Positions 55,830 to 64,000 of a DNA stretch of 64,000 bases are shown here, piece after piece. The position numbers and the translations under genes were made by a program. The first letter of the stretch is position 1, and every line of letters starts with the position of its first letter. The stretch is from an uncultured Desulfobulbus sp. (lineage in GTDB: Bacteria; Desulfobacterota; Desulfobulbia; Desulfobulbales; Desulfobulbaceae), in NCBI RefSeq assembly GCF_963665445.1, contig NZ_OY762276.1, positions 2,989,501 through 3,053,500 on the forward strand, in the 5' to 3' direction. A model generated the notes under the pieces. It did not search any database. It saw only the letters and a program-made list of their open reading frames with translations, and had not been told where the DNA came from.

Positions 55830-56429
55830 TTACAGTACACCTTTGGACGAGAGCTGCCCGCTCACCTTCGAATGGGGCGCCACGGCAATGGCCAGGGCTC
55901 GGGCCAGGGCCTTGAACACCGCCTCCAGGATATGATGCCCGTTCTCGCCGTGGAGCAGATCGACATGCAGGGTAAGCCCGGCATGGAGCGCAAAGGCACG
56001 GAGGAACTCCTTGGCAAGCGGCGTGTCAAAGGTACCGATCTTGGGCTCGCTGACGGCGACCTCGTAATGGAGAAAAGGCCGGTTGGAACAGTCGACGCAG
56101 ACTCGGGCCAGGGTTTCATCCATGGGCACGTAGGCATGGCCGTACCGACAGATGCCGCCCTTGTCGCCCAGTGCCTGGGCAAAGGCCATCCCCAGGCTGA
56201 TCCCCAGGTCCTCGACCGTGTGGTGGTCATCCACCTGGGTGTCACCGCTGGCAGCGATCTCGAGATCAAAAAAACCGTGAACCGCAAACAGGGTCAGCAT
56301 ATGGTCCATGAAGCCGACACCGGTACTGATGTTGGCCCGACCGGCCCCATCCAGGTTCAGGTTCAGGGAGATATCGGTTTCCTTGGTGGTCCGCTGTACG
56401 GCGGCGCTGCGGGCGTAAATCTCGGCCAT
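55830..56429 (-). CDS. hisB: Imidazoleglycerol-phosphate dehydratase
   Basis: 199 residues, monofunctional (no HAD domain as in enterics). GVGFMDHMLTLFAVHGFFD, the DDHHTVEDLGISLG metal-binding motif and a matching second half with HHILEAVFKALARAL, the second histidine motif, are present. It catalyses the dehydration step of histidine synthesis. Preceded by AAGGAG about nine bases before the ATG. No other his gene is in the window. Confidence 0.93.
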   Translation of the reverse strand: MAEIYARSAAVQRTTKETDISLNLNLDGAGRANISTGVGFMDHMLTLFAVHGFFDLEIAASGDTQVDDHHTVEDLGISLGMAFAQALGDKGGICRYGHAYVPMDETLARVCVDCSNRPFLHYEVAVSEPKIGTFDTPLAKEFLRAFALHAGLTLHVDLLHGENGHHILEAVFKALARALAIAVAPHSKVSGQLSSKGVL

Positions 56430-56743
56430 GGAACTCCTTCAGATGGGGCGGCGAACGCTGTGTTTTGCAGCCCGTTCTTAATCGTGTAAGGGGTAATGGA
56501 AACCTTTTTCTCTACAGGTACATTCGGGCTTGCCCAACTACCCAGACTTCTGATATTATCAAAATGAGTCAGGCACGGTGAACACCGGAGGCCATCGATG
56601 GCATTCTCTCGTTGGCGGCAAAGGTTCCTCAATGAATTGGGGCGTATACTATTCCCGTTTACGCCGAATGACAACAGTTCTCCACCGAGGACGGTTGATT
56701 CTTTGCCGCGGCGGGAAAAAATGGACCAGCAGAGTTTTTTCCA
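56430..56743. other. Gap between hisB and tRNA-Gly without identifiable genes
   Basis: A 75-codon forward frame from 56578 runs through the tRNA promoter and is not credible. I see no repeat or clear promoter in this stretch other than the hisB Shine-Dalgarno on the reverse strand at 56439-56444. Confidence 0.4.
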
Positions 56744-56772
56744 TTGACTTTCTCCAACCGCTCCTGTATATT
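56744..56772 (+). promoter_or_regulatory. Strong sigma-70 promoter for tRNA-Gly and probably rplM-rpsI
   Basis: TTGACT (56744-56749), 17-base spacer, TATATT (56767-56772). The predicted start point is about 17 bases before the tRNA. The short distance to rplM makes a shared transcript possible. Confidence 0.65.
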
Positions 56773-56795
56773 TGCCGCCGTCAAGCAAACAACGA

Positions 56796-56870
<75 letters not shown>

Positions 56871-56930
56871 AAGATATTTTAAGGTTCGGACCACCGTTCG
56901 AGCCTTTTTTTTTCAGTGTTGAGGCGCAGA

Positions 56931-57359
56931 ATGAAAACCTATTTAACGCCGGTAAATGAAATAGAACGCAAATGGTATGTAGCTGATGCCGACGGCAAGG
57001 TTCTTGGACGCATTGCCACCGAAATCGCCGATCGTCTGCGCGGTAAGAACAAACCGACCTTCTGTAATTTTCAGGACAACGGTGACTTCATTATTGTTGT
57101 CAATGCCGCCAAGGTTCACCTCACCGGCAACAAGTGGGACGACAAGACCTACTATCACCACACCGGTTATCCGGGCGGCATCAAATCCGCCACTGCCCGC
57201 GAAATTCTGGGCAAAAAGCCCGAAGAGCTGATTCGCATGGCGGTCAAAGGCATGCTGCCCAAGAACAAACTCGGCCGTGCCCAGCTGAAAAAACTGAAAA
57301 TCTACAGCGGCTCAGAACATCCTCATCAGGCCCAGAAGCCGGAAAATCTTGAGATTTGA
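56931..57359 (+). CDS. rplM: 50S ribosomal protein L13
   Basis: 142 residues from the ATG at 56931 ([20 protein letters not shown]), with GAGG upstream; the longer frame at 56916 is spurious. It has the family segments [17 protein letters not shown], the [10 protein letters not shown] loop and [13 protein letters not shown]. It is one of the earliest proteins to bind 23S rRNA. rpsI follows 17 bases later, the nearly universal rplM-rpsI order. Confidence 0.97.
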   Translation: MKTYLTPVNEIERKWYVADADGKVLGRIATEIADRLRGKNKPTFCNFQDNGDFIIVVNAAKVHLTGNKWDDKTYYHHTGYPGGIKSATAREILGKKPEELIRMAVKGMLPKNKLGRAQLKKLKIYSGSEHPHQAQKPENLEI

Positions 57360-57376
57360 TTACGGAGTAGAGACAC

Positions 57377-57769
57377 ATGGCCTCAGAACAGACATACGCA
57401 ACAGGTCGTCGGAAAACAGCTATCGCCCGTGTTTGGCTCACCCCCGGCAACGGCAAAATGGCAGTCAACAAACAGGAGATGATCGATTATTTCGGCAACA
57501 TCTTCTTTGAGCCCAAGGTTGCCAAACCTTTTGCGGTGACTGAGACCCTTGAGCAGTACGACGTCATGGCGACCGTCAAGGGCGGTGGTAAATCTGCCCA
57601 GGTTGAAGCTCTGGTGCACGGTATTGCCCGTGCCCTGCAGGAGTTGAATCCGGAGATGCGCATCCCCCTCAAGAGAGCTGGCCTGCTGACCCGCGATCCG
57701 CGTGCCAAAGAACGTAAAAAATACGGACAGCGTGGTGCCCGCGCCCGCTTCCAGTTCTCCAAACGTTAA
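57377..57769 (+). CDS. rpsI: 30S ribosomal protein S9
   Basis: 130 residues. Starts with ATGRRKTAIARVWL and ends in DPRAKERKKYGQRGARARFQFSKR, the S9 signature whose C-terminal basic tail ends in Lys-Arg and reaches the P-site tRNA. It has a GGAG-like Shine-Dalgarno. Terminated by hairpins 12-85 bases downstream. Confidence 0.97.
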   Translation: MASEQTYATGRRKTAIARVWLTPGNGKMAVNKQEMIDYFGNIFFEPKVAKPFAVTETLEQYDVMATVKGGGKSAQVEALVHGIARALQELNPEMRIPLKRAGLLTRDPRAKERKKYGQRGARARFQFSKR

Positions 57770-57825
57770 TTTTTTTCACTGTGGTGCGGACTTTTGGTCC
57801 GCAGACCACTGGAAAAGAATTTTTC

Positions 57826-57860
57826 GGGGAATAACGATCTGTTCGTTATTCCCCTTTTTT
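57826..57860 (+). terminator. Rho-independent terminator after rpsI
   Basis: GGGGAATAACGA (57826-57837), loop TCTGT, TCGTTATTCCCC (57843-57854), then T6. A perfect 12-bp stem and T-tract. Confidence 0.92.
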
Positions 57861-57865
57861 ATTTA

Positions 57866-57967
57866 TCGTTCTCGTAAAACGCCCCGAGAATGACGTTTCA
57901 AGCCTCGTAACAGCCTGACTCCCCAAGACCTGGTTGTCGGTTCTTTCGACTTTTGACGAGGCCATCG
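57866..57967 (-). repeat. Dispersed intergenic hairpin element, copy 3 (inverted)
   Basis: Read on the reverse strand it starts CGTCAAAAGTCGAAA, passes through AAACGTCATTCTCGGGGCG and ends GAGAACGA, matching copy 1 over both ends. The hairpin arms (57866-57874 and 57886-57894) enclose the loop with the same 14-base core spacing, with one A-C mismatch. It sits just behind the rpsI terminator. Confidence 0.65.
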
Positions 57968-58071
57968 TATTTGCCTTGGGCCTGCATGCGGAGATGAGGG
58001 GTGCCCTTTCTCCTGTGTTGGTTCCCTCCCCACCTTCCCGGGCACCCTGGTGCTGAACGAGGAGACATCCC

Positions 58072-59112
58072 ATGTTGAACGTCGGAATTGTTGGAGCCTC
58101 CGGCTATACCGGAGTTGAACTGGCCCGAATTCTTGCCGGGCATCCCGAAGTCCGTCTTACTGCCGCGACCTCCCGCCAGTATGCCGGAAAACCCCTTGCA
58201 GAGGTGTTTCCCAATCTGCGCAAACGGATTGACCTTGTCTGCGAGAACCTCGGTGTCGAGGAGTTGATTGACCGCGCTGATTTCTTTTTCTGTGCGGTCC
58301 CCCATAAAACGGCGATGGACATCGTTCCCCAGCTGCTGCAGGCCGGGAAAAAAGTCGTCGACCTCAGCGCCGATTTCCGTCTCCATGACGCTGCAGTGTA
58401 CGAGGCCTGGTATCAGCCGCATTCAAGCCCGCAGTTTCTTGCCGAGGCTGCCTACGGTCTGCCCGAACTGTATCGTGACAGGGTGCGCAGCGCGCGCCTT
58501 ACCGCAAATCCCGGCTGCTACCCCACCTCAGTCATCCTGGCCCTGACGCCGCTGCTCCGTGCGGGGCTGATCGATCCGGCGACCCTGATCATCGACTCCA
58601 AATCCGGGACCTCCGGCGCGGGCCGATCAGCCAGTGTGGGCTCGCTTTTTTGTGAGGTCACCGATGGGTTCAAGGCCTACAAGGTCGGTGGCAGCCATCG
58701 CCATATCCCGGAAATCGAGCAGGAACTCTCCCTTGCAGCCGGCAAAGCGGTCACGGTCTCCTTCACGCCGCACCTGCTGCCCATTTCCCGCGGTATCCTC
58801 AGCACCATCTATGCCAGTCTGACCGAGGCCGGCAAGGAAGCCGATCTCCAGGCTCTTTTTGAAGAGACCTACGGTGACGAGCCTTTCGTCCGCGTCCTTC
58901 CCGTCGGCACTGTTCCTGCGACCCAACATGTGCGCGGATCCAACTGCTGCGATATCGGTCTCCAGAAAGATACACGCACCGGCCGATTGATCGTCATGTC
59001 GGCCATCGACAATATCGTCAAAGGCGCCTCTGGCCAGGCTGTGCAGAACATGAACCTGATGAACGGCTTCGACGAGACCACCGGCCTGATGGGAGTGCCC
59101 TTCTTTCCGTGA
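58072..59112 (+). CDS. argC: N-acetyl-gamma-glutamyl-phosphate reductase
   Basis: 346 residues. N-terminal Rossmann motif [18 protein letters not shown], the catalytic cysteine in NPGCYPTS, the conserved KSGTSGAGR segment and the [12 protein letters not shown] motif. It reduces N-acetyl-glutamyl-phosphate to the semialdehyde in arginine synthesis. The GAGGAG site lies eight bases upstream. Its stop overlaps truA by one base. No other arg gene follows, so arginine genes are scattered. Confidence 0.95.
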   Translation: MLNVGIVGASGYTGVELARILAGHPEVRLTAATSRQYAGKPLAEVFPNLRKRIDLVCENLGVEELIDRADFFFCAVPHKTAMDIVPQLLQAGKKVVDLSADFRLHDAAVYEAWYQPHSSPQFLAEAAYGLPELYRDRVRSARLTANPGCYPTSVILALTPLLRAGLIDPATLIIDSKSGTSGAGRSASVGSLFCEVTDGFKAYKVGGSHRHIPEIEQELSLAAGKAVTVSFTPHLLPISRGILSTIYASLTEAGKEADLQALFEETYGDEPFVRVLPVGTVPATQHVRGSNCCDIGLQKDTRTGRLIVMSAIDNIVKGASGQAVQNMNLMNGFDETTGLMGVPFFP

Positions 59113-59918
59113 TGTCGCGGACTATCCGCCTGTTGATCGCCTATGACGGCGGCAACTACTGCGGCTGGCAGCGGCAGCGACAGGGGGAGCCGACCATCCA
59201 GCAGGAGTTGGAGCTTCGCCTCACCCACCTCTGCGAGGAAGCCATCACCCTCCACGGTGCCGGCCGTACGGATGCCGGCGTGCATGCCCTGGGGATGGTC
59301 GCCCATTTTCAGACAAGGGCCGCCATTCCCGTGGTGGCCTTTTACAGGGGGCTCAACGCCATGTTGCCCCCTGATATACGCATCGTTGCTGCAGAGGAAG
59401 CGCAGGCCGACTTTCACAGCCGCTTCGATGCCCACGGCAAAACCTACCGCTACGATTTCTATACCGGTGTGGTGCAGGCTCCCTGCACCCGTCTCTACCG
59501 CGCCCACATGCCCGGTCCCTTCGATCCAAACCGGTTATCTCAGGCCTTGCACGATCTGCTCGGCACCCATGATTTTTCCAGCTTCGAACGATCCGGCTCC
59601 AGGGATAAAACCCTCACCGCTGGCCGCGGTGCGGTTCGTACCTTGACGTCCCTGTGCTGCAGCCCCACCCTCGGCGTACCCGAGTGCTGGTCCATTCGCG
59701 TAACCGGCGACGGCTTTCTCCGCCAGATGGTTCGCATTCTTTCCGGTACCCTGATCGAAATCGGCATGGGCAAACGGGACATGCATTCGCTGCCGGGAAT
59801 CCTCCGTGCCCGGGACCGACGTCATGCCGGACTGACCGCACCGGCCTGCGGTCTCTATCTTGAACATATTTATTATCCCTTTCCCGTCTTCTCCAACCGT
59901 TCCAACGCCCCATGTTAA
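59112..59918 (+). CDS. truA: tRNA pseudouridine synthase A
   Basis: 268 residues. The ATG at 59112 overlaps the argC TGA by one base; a GTG at 59109 is an alternative. It has the AYDGGNYCGWQRQ start of the TruA family, catalytic GRTDAGVHALG (Asp nucleophile), and the FLRQMVRILSGTLIEIG segment. It isomerises uridines 38-40 in tRNA anticodon stems. Overlaps maf by seven bases. Confidence 0.95.
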   Translation: MSRTIRLLIAYDGGNYCGWQRQRQGEPTIQQELELRLTHLCEEAITLHGAGRTDAGVHALGMVAHFQTRAAIPVVAFYRGLNAMLPPDIRIVAAEEAQADFHSRFDAHGKTYRYDFYTGVVQAPCTRLYRAHMPGPFDPNRLSQALHDLLGTHDFSSFERSGSRDKTLTAGRGAVRTLTSLCCSPTLGVPECWSIRVTGDGFLRQMVRILSGTLIEIGMGKRDMHSLPGILRARDRRHAGLTAPACGLYLEHIYYPFPVFSNRSNAPC

Positions 59919-60502
59919 CCGCTCGAATCCCGTTGATCCTCGCCTCGAACTCCCCCAGACGCCGGGAATTTCTCGAGCAACTCGGTCTGCAATTTTCCGT
60001 TGTGCCGGCGCATATCGACGAAACGCCGCTGCCCGATGAATCGCCCGAGGCCTTTGCCCGCCGCATGGCTCTCGCCAAAGCCCAGGTCCTTGCCGACCAG
60101 CATCCTGAATGCTCCATTGTTGCCGCGGATACCGTGGTTGCTCTGGGCGAGACAATCTTCGGCAAACCCGCCGATCCCACAGAGGCACTTTCCATTCTCA
60201 TACAACTCCAGGGAGTTACCCATAAAGTCATTACGGGGGTCGCTGTTCTGTGCAAAACGCGATCTGTTCAAGAGCTGACCAGCGAAACCACCGCTGTCAC
60301 CTTCAGCCGCTTCGACCGAGAGATCCTCCAGGCCTATGTCGATACCGGTGATCCCATGGACAAGGCGGGAGCTTATGGCATTCAGGGCCAGGGAACCTTT
60401 CTCGTCCACTCGATTTCCGGATCCTACAGTAACGTTGTCGGCTTGCCGGTCAGCCAACTTCTTGCGATTCTGCTCAAACACCGGCTCATTCGACCTGGTT
60501 GA
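59912..60502 (+). CDS. maf: Maf-type nucleoside triphosphate pyrophosphatase
   Basis: 196 residues. SNSPRRREFLEQL at the N-terminus, AADTVV (catalytic Asp), and GDPMDKAGAYGIQG, all hallmarks of the Maf/YhdE family. It hydrolyses non-canonical or excess nucleotides (dTTP/UTP or m7GTP type; not distinguishable with confidence) and is linked to septum inhibition in Bacillus. Last gene of the argC-truA-maf run. Confidence 0.93.
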   Translation: MLTARIPLILASNSPRRREFLEQLGLQFSVVPAHIDETPLPDESPEAFARRMALAKAQVLADQHPECSIVAADTVVALGETIFGKPADPTEALSILIQLQGVTHKVITGVAVLCKTRSVQELTSETTAVTFSRFDREILQAYVDTGDPMDKAGAYGIQGQGTFLVHSISGSYSNVVGLPVSQLLAILLKHRLIRPG

Positions 60503-60740
60503 GGCGGGTTATGCACGCTGCCAACCTCCCCGCACCCGTGCGGTTCCAATCGATCTGCCTAATATCTTTGAGAACTTCACATTGATCTCAGCGCTATTTT
60601 GTGCAAATGTAGGGAAGACGTAAAATCTGCGACCGTTCTGCAACACAGCAAGCAAATCAGCGCGGAGCATCTCTGTGCTGACCCGATGTCAAAGATCGAT
60701 GACGAGAACGGCTCTTTCATCTCTTCAGCAACGAAATAAC

Positions 60741-63700
60741 ATGGCCAACTCCCCTGCCTCCGCACCGCCGGACCGAAGTCAGCTCCTGCTCGACTTTCCC
60801 ATCCGTTTCTACACCGCCTTACGGACAATTCGGCTGTATCCGCCGACCAATCCGCAGGTGCAACGGAGCAACACACTGGTCCTGCAGTCCTTCCAGGCCC
60901 TGCTCAACAGTGGCGACGACGAAGCGATCGTGCTTGCCGTTTCCGACCAAAAACTCATGGTCTGCGGGGAACATCTCTCTGACAGGGATCAGGCAAAACC
61001 GCAAATTCAGGGGCTGATCAACCTCTTTTCCCGCAGCAAAATGCACTCGCTCTCCTTTTCTCCGAGTTTCTCTGCCGAGGAGTGCATGCTGATGAGTCAA
61101 ACGCTTTCAAGTCTGCTGGGAGAAAAGGAACCTTCTGAAAATGTTGCCGCCCTGCTCGACAGGGCCGGTATTCTTTCGGTGTCGGCTGATGCCAAGCGGT
61201 ATGTCGCCATTCATGAGGGGGAACAGGTCGTTCGCGAGGAGCTCCTCGGTACAGGGTTGAATATCAGCGACGAGGAGCTAACCAACTTTGTATTGGGAGG
61301 TAAAGGTGACCAGGCAACGGTCCCCGGGGTTTCAAAAAAGTTGGTTGAGGAACTGCTCAGCCGACTTTCCGCCTCCGGCGAAGGTGCTGAGGGCTCGGCG
61401 GGTGGCTCAGTGACCAAGGAAGCACTGGTGGAGCTGCTGCAAAAATTCAGCCGCGAACAGGGGCCAACCGGTATCCCCGGGTCAGATGCCACCCCCTCTG
61501 GACTTTTGTCCGCTCTTGATCCATCTTTGCTGGCCAAACTGGTGGCCAATCTTCCGGAAGTCCCGGCAGGGAATGCAGTCTTGAGCTCGGCCATCGAGCA
61601 ACTGTCCCCCCAAAGGCTCAATGCCCTCATTGCCAAACTGGTGGCGCAGCAAACGGTATTGCCGGGCGCACCTGATGCAGCGCCCCTGCAGACTCTCCAA
61701 CCGGAGAGTATTCCCGCGACCCTGCAGCGGCTCATAGATGTCGACCCCAGCCGACAGGCGGAAATTCAGCGATCCGTTGCACAGAATGTCGATGCGAGGA
61801 ACCTCCTCCTTACTGCAGAAACGACCCTAGGCGAGCTGCCGCCACACCTGTTGGAACGTCTCCACCAGCCGGAATGGTCGGCACCGGTGCTGGCCTCCGC
61901 TGCCCAGCAGGTGGTGGCAAGCCAGGACGAACCCGGCACCAAGATCGATTTCACCGCCTTCAACCGAATGCTCGGCCAGTATGAGCAGCTCCTTGACCAG
62001 GGACAGCAGGCCCAGGTCGCCAGACAGGCGGGCGCACAGCTTGCCTCCATGGAGGGCGTTGCCCTGGGCAACATCCTCTCCCAGAAGTTCAAGGGCCTCT
62101 TTGGCGAGCGGCTCTATGAGCAGGTGATCAGCCAGGTTTCCGACGATCTGCTCGACGAGACAGTGGAACACCTCACCCCCAAACAGCTCAACCGCATGGT
62201 CGCCACCCTCACCAGCGAGGTCCCCCTGTTTATCGGCAAGGACGGCGATCCGGACTTCAAACCCGCCGACGGATCCATTCTCAAACGGCTGGCCCAGACC
62301 AAAAAAGGGCCAATGATCGAAAAGGCCATTGCCCACAACGTCGATGCCCGGCATCTACTCGCCAATCCCGAGACCACCATCGGCCAACTGCCGCCGCACC
62401 TGTTGGAACGTCTCCACCAGCCGGAATGGTCGGCACCGGTGCTGGCCTCCGCTGCCCAGCAGGTGGTGACAAGCCAGGACGAACCCGGCACCAAGATCGA
62501 TTTCACCGCCTTCAACCGCATGCTCGGCCAGTATGAGCAGCTCCTTGACCAGGGGCAGCAGGCCCAGGTCGCCAGACAGGCGGGCGCACAGCTTGCCTCC
62601 ATGGAGGGCGTTGCCCTGGGCAACATCCTCTCCCAGAAGTTCAAGGGCCTCTTTGGCGAGCGGCTCTATGAGCAGATGATCAGCCAGGTTTCCGACGATC
62701 TGCTCGACGAGACCGTGGAACACCTCACCCCCAAACAGCTCAACCGCATGGTCGCCACCCTCACCAGCGAGGTCCCCCTGTTTATCGGCAAGGACGGCGA
62801 TCCGGACTTCAAACCCGCCGACGGATCCATTCTCAAACGGCTGGCCCAGACCAAAAAGGGGCCAATGATCGAAAAGGCCATTGCCCACAACGTCGATGCC
62901 CGGCATCTGCTCGCCAATCCCGAGACCACCATCGGCCAACTGCCGCCGCACCTGTTGGAACGTCTCCACCAGCCGGAATGGTCGGCACCGGTGCTGGCCT
63001 CCGCTGCCCAGCAGGTGGTGGCAAGCCAGGACGAACCCGGCACCAAGATCGATTTCACCGCCTTCAACCGAATGCTCGGCCAGTATGAGCAGCTCCTTGA
63101 CCAGGGACAGCAGGCCCAGGTCGCCAGACAGGCGGGCGCACAGCTTGCCTCCATGGAGGGCGTTGCCCTAGGCAACATCCTCTCCCAGAAGTTCAAGGGC
63201 CTCTTTGGCGAGCGGCTCTATGAGCAGGTGATCAGCCAGGTTTCCGACGATCTGCTCGACGAGACCGTGGAACATCTCACCCCCAAACAGCTCAACCGCA
63301 TGGTCGCCACCCTCACCAGCGAGGTCCCCCTGTTTATCGGCAAGGACGGCGATCCGGACTTCAAACCCGCCGACGGATCCATTCTCAAACGACTGGCCCA
63401 GACCAAAAAGGGGCCAATGATCGAAAAGGCCATTGCCCACAACGTCGATGCACGGCATCTGCTCGCCAATCCCGAGACCACCATCGGCCAACTGCCGCCG
63501 CACCTGTTGGAACGTCTCCACCAGCCGGAATGGTCGGCACCGGTGCTGGCCTCCGCTGCCCAGCAGGTGGTGACAAGCCAGGACGAACCCGGCACCAAGA
63601 TCGATTTCACCGCCTTCAACCGCATGCTCGGCCAGTATGAGCAGCTCCTTGACCAGGGACAGCAGGCCCAGGTCGCCAGACAGGCGGGCGCACAGCTTGC

Positions 63701-64000
63701 CTCCATGGAGGGCGTTGCCCTGGGCAACATCCTCTCCCAGAAGTTCAAAGGCCTCTTTGGCGAGCGGCTCTATGAGCAGGTGATCAGCCAGGTTTCCGAC
63801 GATCTGCTCGACGAGACCGTGGAACATCTCACCCCCAAACAGCTCAACCGCATGGTCGCCACCCTCACCAGCGAGGTCCCCCTGTTTATCGGCAAGGACG
63901 GCGATCCGGACTTCAAACCCGCCGACGGATCCATTCTCAAACGACTGGCCCAGACCAAAAAGGGGCCAATGATCGAAAAGGCCATTGCCCACAACGTCGA
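60741..64000 (+). CDS. Very large repeat protein with 184-residue tandem units, 3' end outside the window
   Basis: I translated this frame from the ATG at 60741 to the end of the window without meeting a stop: 1086 codons. Residues about 12-150 resemble a helical/beta N-terminal domain seen in large HEAT-repeat or HD-type proteins (FPIRFYTALRTIRLYPPTN, LAVSDQKLMVCGEHL, MHSLSFSPSFSAEECMLM), a recollection rather than a search result. Residues about 150-350 are a low-complexity linker. Then come 184-residue units starting at 61836, 62388, 62940 and 63492, each beginning LPPHLLERLHQPEWSAPVLA and predicted mostly helical. No signal peptide and no TM segment. The large reverse-strand frames here are shadows. 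Function unknown. Confidence 0.8.
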   Translation, partial: MANSPASAPPDRSQLLLDFPIRFYTALRTIRLYPPTNPQVQRSNTLVLQSFQALLNSGDDEAIVLAVSDQKLMVCGEHLSDRDQAKPQIQGLINLFSRSKMHSLSFSPSFSAEECMLMSQTLSSLLGEKEPSENVAALLDRAGILSVSADAKRYVAIHEGEQVVREELLGTGLNISDEELTNFVLGGKGDQATVPGVSKKLVEELLSRLSASGEGAEGSAGGSVTKEALVELLQKFSREQGPTGIPGSDATPSGLLSALDPSLLAKLVANLPEVPAGNAVLSSAIEQLSPQRLNALIAKLVAQQTVLPGAPDAAPLQTLQPESIPATLQRLIDVDPSRQAEIQRSVAQNVDARNLLLTAETTLGELPPHLLERLHQPEWSAPVLASAAQQVVASQDEPGTKIDFTAFNRMLGQYEQLLDQGQQAQVARQAGAQLASMEGVALGNILSQKFKGLFGERLYEQVISQVSDDLLDETVEHLTPKQLNRMVATLTSEVPLFIGKDGDPDFKPADGSILKRLAQTKKGPMIEKAIAHNVDARHLLANPETTIGQLPPHLLERLHQPEWSAPVLASAAQQVVTSQDEPGTKIDFTAFNRMLGQYEQLLDQGQQAQVARQAGAQLASMEGVALGNILSQKFKGLFGERLYEQMISQVSDDLLDETVEHLTPKQLNRMVATLTSEVPLFIGKDGDPDFKPADGSILKRLAQTKKGPMIEKAIAHNVDARHLLANPETTIGQLPPHLLERLHQPEWSAPVLASAAQQVVASQDEPGTKIDFTAFNRMLGQYEQLLDQGQQAQVARQAGAQLASMEGVALGNILSQKFKGLFGERLYEQVISQVSDDLLDETVEHLTPKQLNRMVATLTSEVPLFIGKDGDPDFKPADGSILKRLAQTKKGPMIEKAIAHNVDARHLLANPETTIGQLPPHLLERLHQPEWSAPVLASAAQQVVTSQDEPGTKIDFTAFNRMLGQYEQLLDQGQQAQVARQAGAQLASMEGVALGNILSQKFKGLFGERLYEQVISQVSDDLLDETVEHLTPKQLNRMVATLTSEVPLFIGKDGDPDFKPADGSILKRLAQTKKGPMIEKAIAHNV
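61836..64000 (+). repeat. 552-bp tandem repeats within the terminal gene
   Basis: Unit starts at 61836, 62388, 62940 and 63492 are exactly 552 bases (184 codons) apart; the fourth is cut by the window end. Units differ at only a handful of positions. The stretch just before the first unit (about 61710-61835) encodes a diverged end of the same unit (NVDARNLLLTAETTLGE against NVDARHLLANPETTIGQ), showing an older copy. Confidence 0.95.

Larger units (their letters stand above)
57770..58071. other. Gap between rpsI and argC: terminators, repeat element and argC leader hairpin
   Basis: From left to right: hairpin with arms GTGGTGCGGAC/GTCCGCAGACCAC (57781-57809), the terminator at 57826-57860, the inverted copy of the dispersed element (57866-57967), and in the argC leader GGGTGCCC (57999-58006) with GGGCACCC (58040-58047), a perfect 8-bp stem with a 33-base loop that might attenuate or regulate argC. 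No gene is visible. Confidence 0.6.

Noticed and set aside
61766..63992. Repeated reverse-strand frames of 175-274 codons
   Set aside because: They recur with the 552-bp repeat and are antisense shadows of the long forward frame, which has a family-like N-terminal domain and a plausible start.

Overview
This 64 kb window looks like ordinary chromosome from a GC-rich Gram-negative bacterium. I infer a Desulfobacterota (deltaproteobacterial, Desulfobulbus-like) lineage from the gene arrangements and from intergenic repeat types typical of that group. No rRNA marker is present, so this is an inference only. There are no transposases, integrases, phage genes or CRISPR arrays. Genes are densely packed, often with ATGA or TGATG overlaps, and fall into short operons.

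Layout. 1-2.5 kb: 3' part of a helicase fused to a DEDD-type nuclease, resembling MrfA+MrfB of Bacillus. 2.7-4.7 kb: PilZ protein, universal stress protein and a kinase-like protein. 4.9-7.9 kb: pheA and an ABC-F ATPase. 8.1-12.4 kb: a periplasmic binding protein translationally coupled to a hybrid histidine kinase. 12.5-18.3 kb: an amino-acid ABC importer run together with a FAD-linked oxidase and an aminotransferase. 18.3-26.4 kb: moaA (reverse), tsaD, rsmA, small membrane proteins, a CPBP/CAAX-type protease, a DUF2062 protein, an iron-type alcohol dehydrogenase and glgB. 26.4-32.2 kb: a 1912-residue coiled-coil protein ending in an OmpA domain. 32.3-34.6 kb (reverse): a DUF445 protein and a HAD phosphatase. 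35.3-39.7 kb: ftsE, ftsX, an EnvC-like activator and a C-terminal processing protease. 39.7-48.3 kb: era (reverse), an RNase II/R-type exonuclease, DUF4390 protein, an NtrY/NtrX-like sigma-54 two-component system and hemB. 48.4-56.4 kb, mostly reverse: alpha/beta hydrolase, VanZ-like and SEC-C proteins, then a Ser/Thr kinase, phosphoesterase, DUF89 protein, TtcA-like enzyme, lipoprotein and hisB. 56.8-60.5 kb: tRNA-Gly(GCC), rplM, rpsI, argC, truA and maf. 60.7 kb to the end: a very long open frame built of nearly identical 184-codon repeats, running off the window.

The most unusual content is repetitive protein-coding DNA. The 26.4 kb gene contains a coiled coil made of 147-bp (49-residue, exactly seven heptads) units held in perfect phase for over 2 kb. 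The terminal gene contains 552-bp tandem units with almost no divergence. Next in interest are a small hairpin-forming intergenic element found three times (13.4, 34.9 and 57.9 kb) and the fused helicase-nuclease at the start.

Start codons were chosen from Shine-Dalgarno spacing, overlaps with neighbours and usual family length. Several differ from the longest open frame. All family assignments come from motif recognition by eye; no database search was run.
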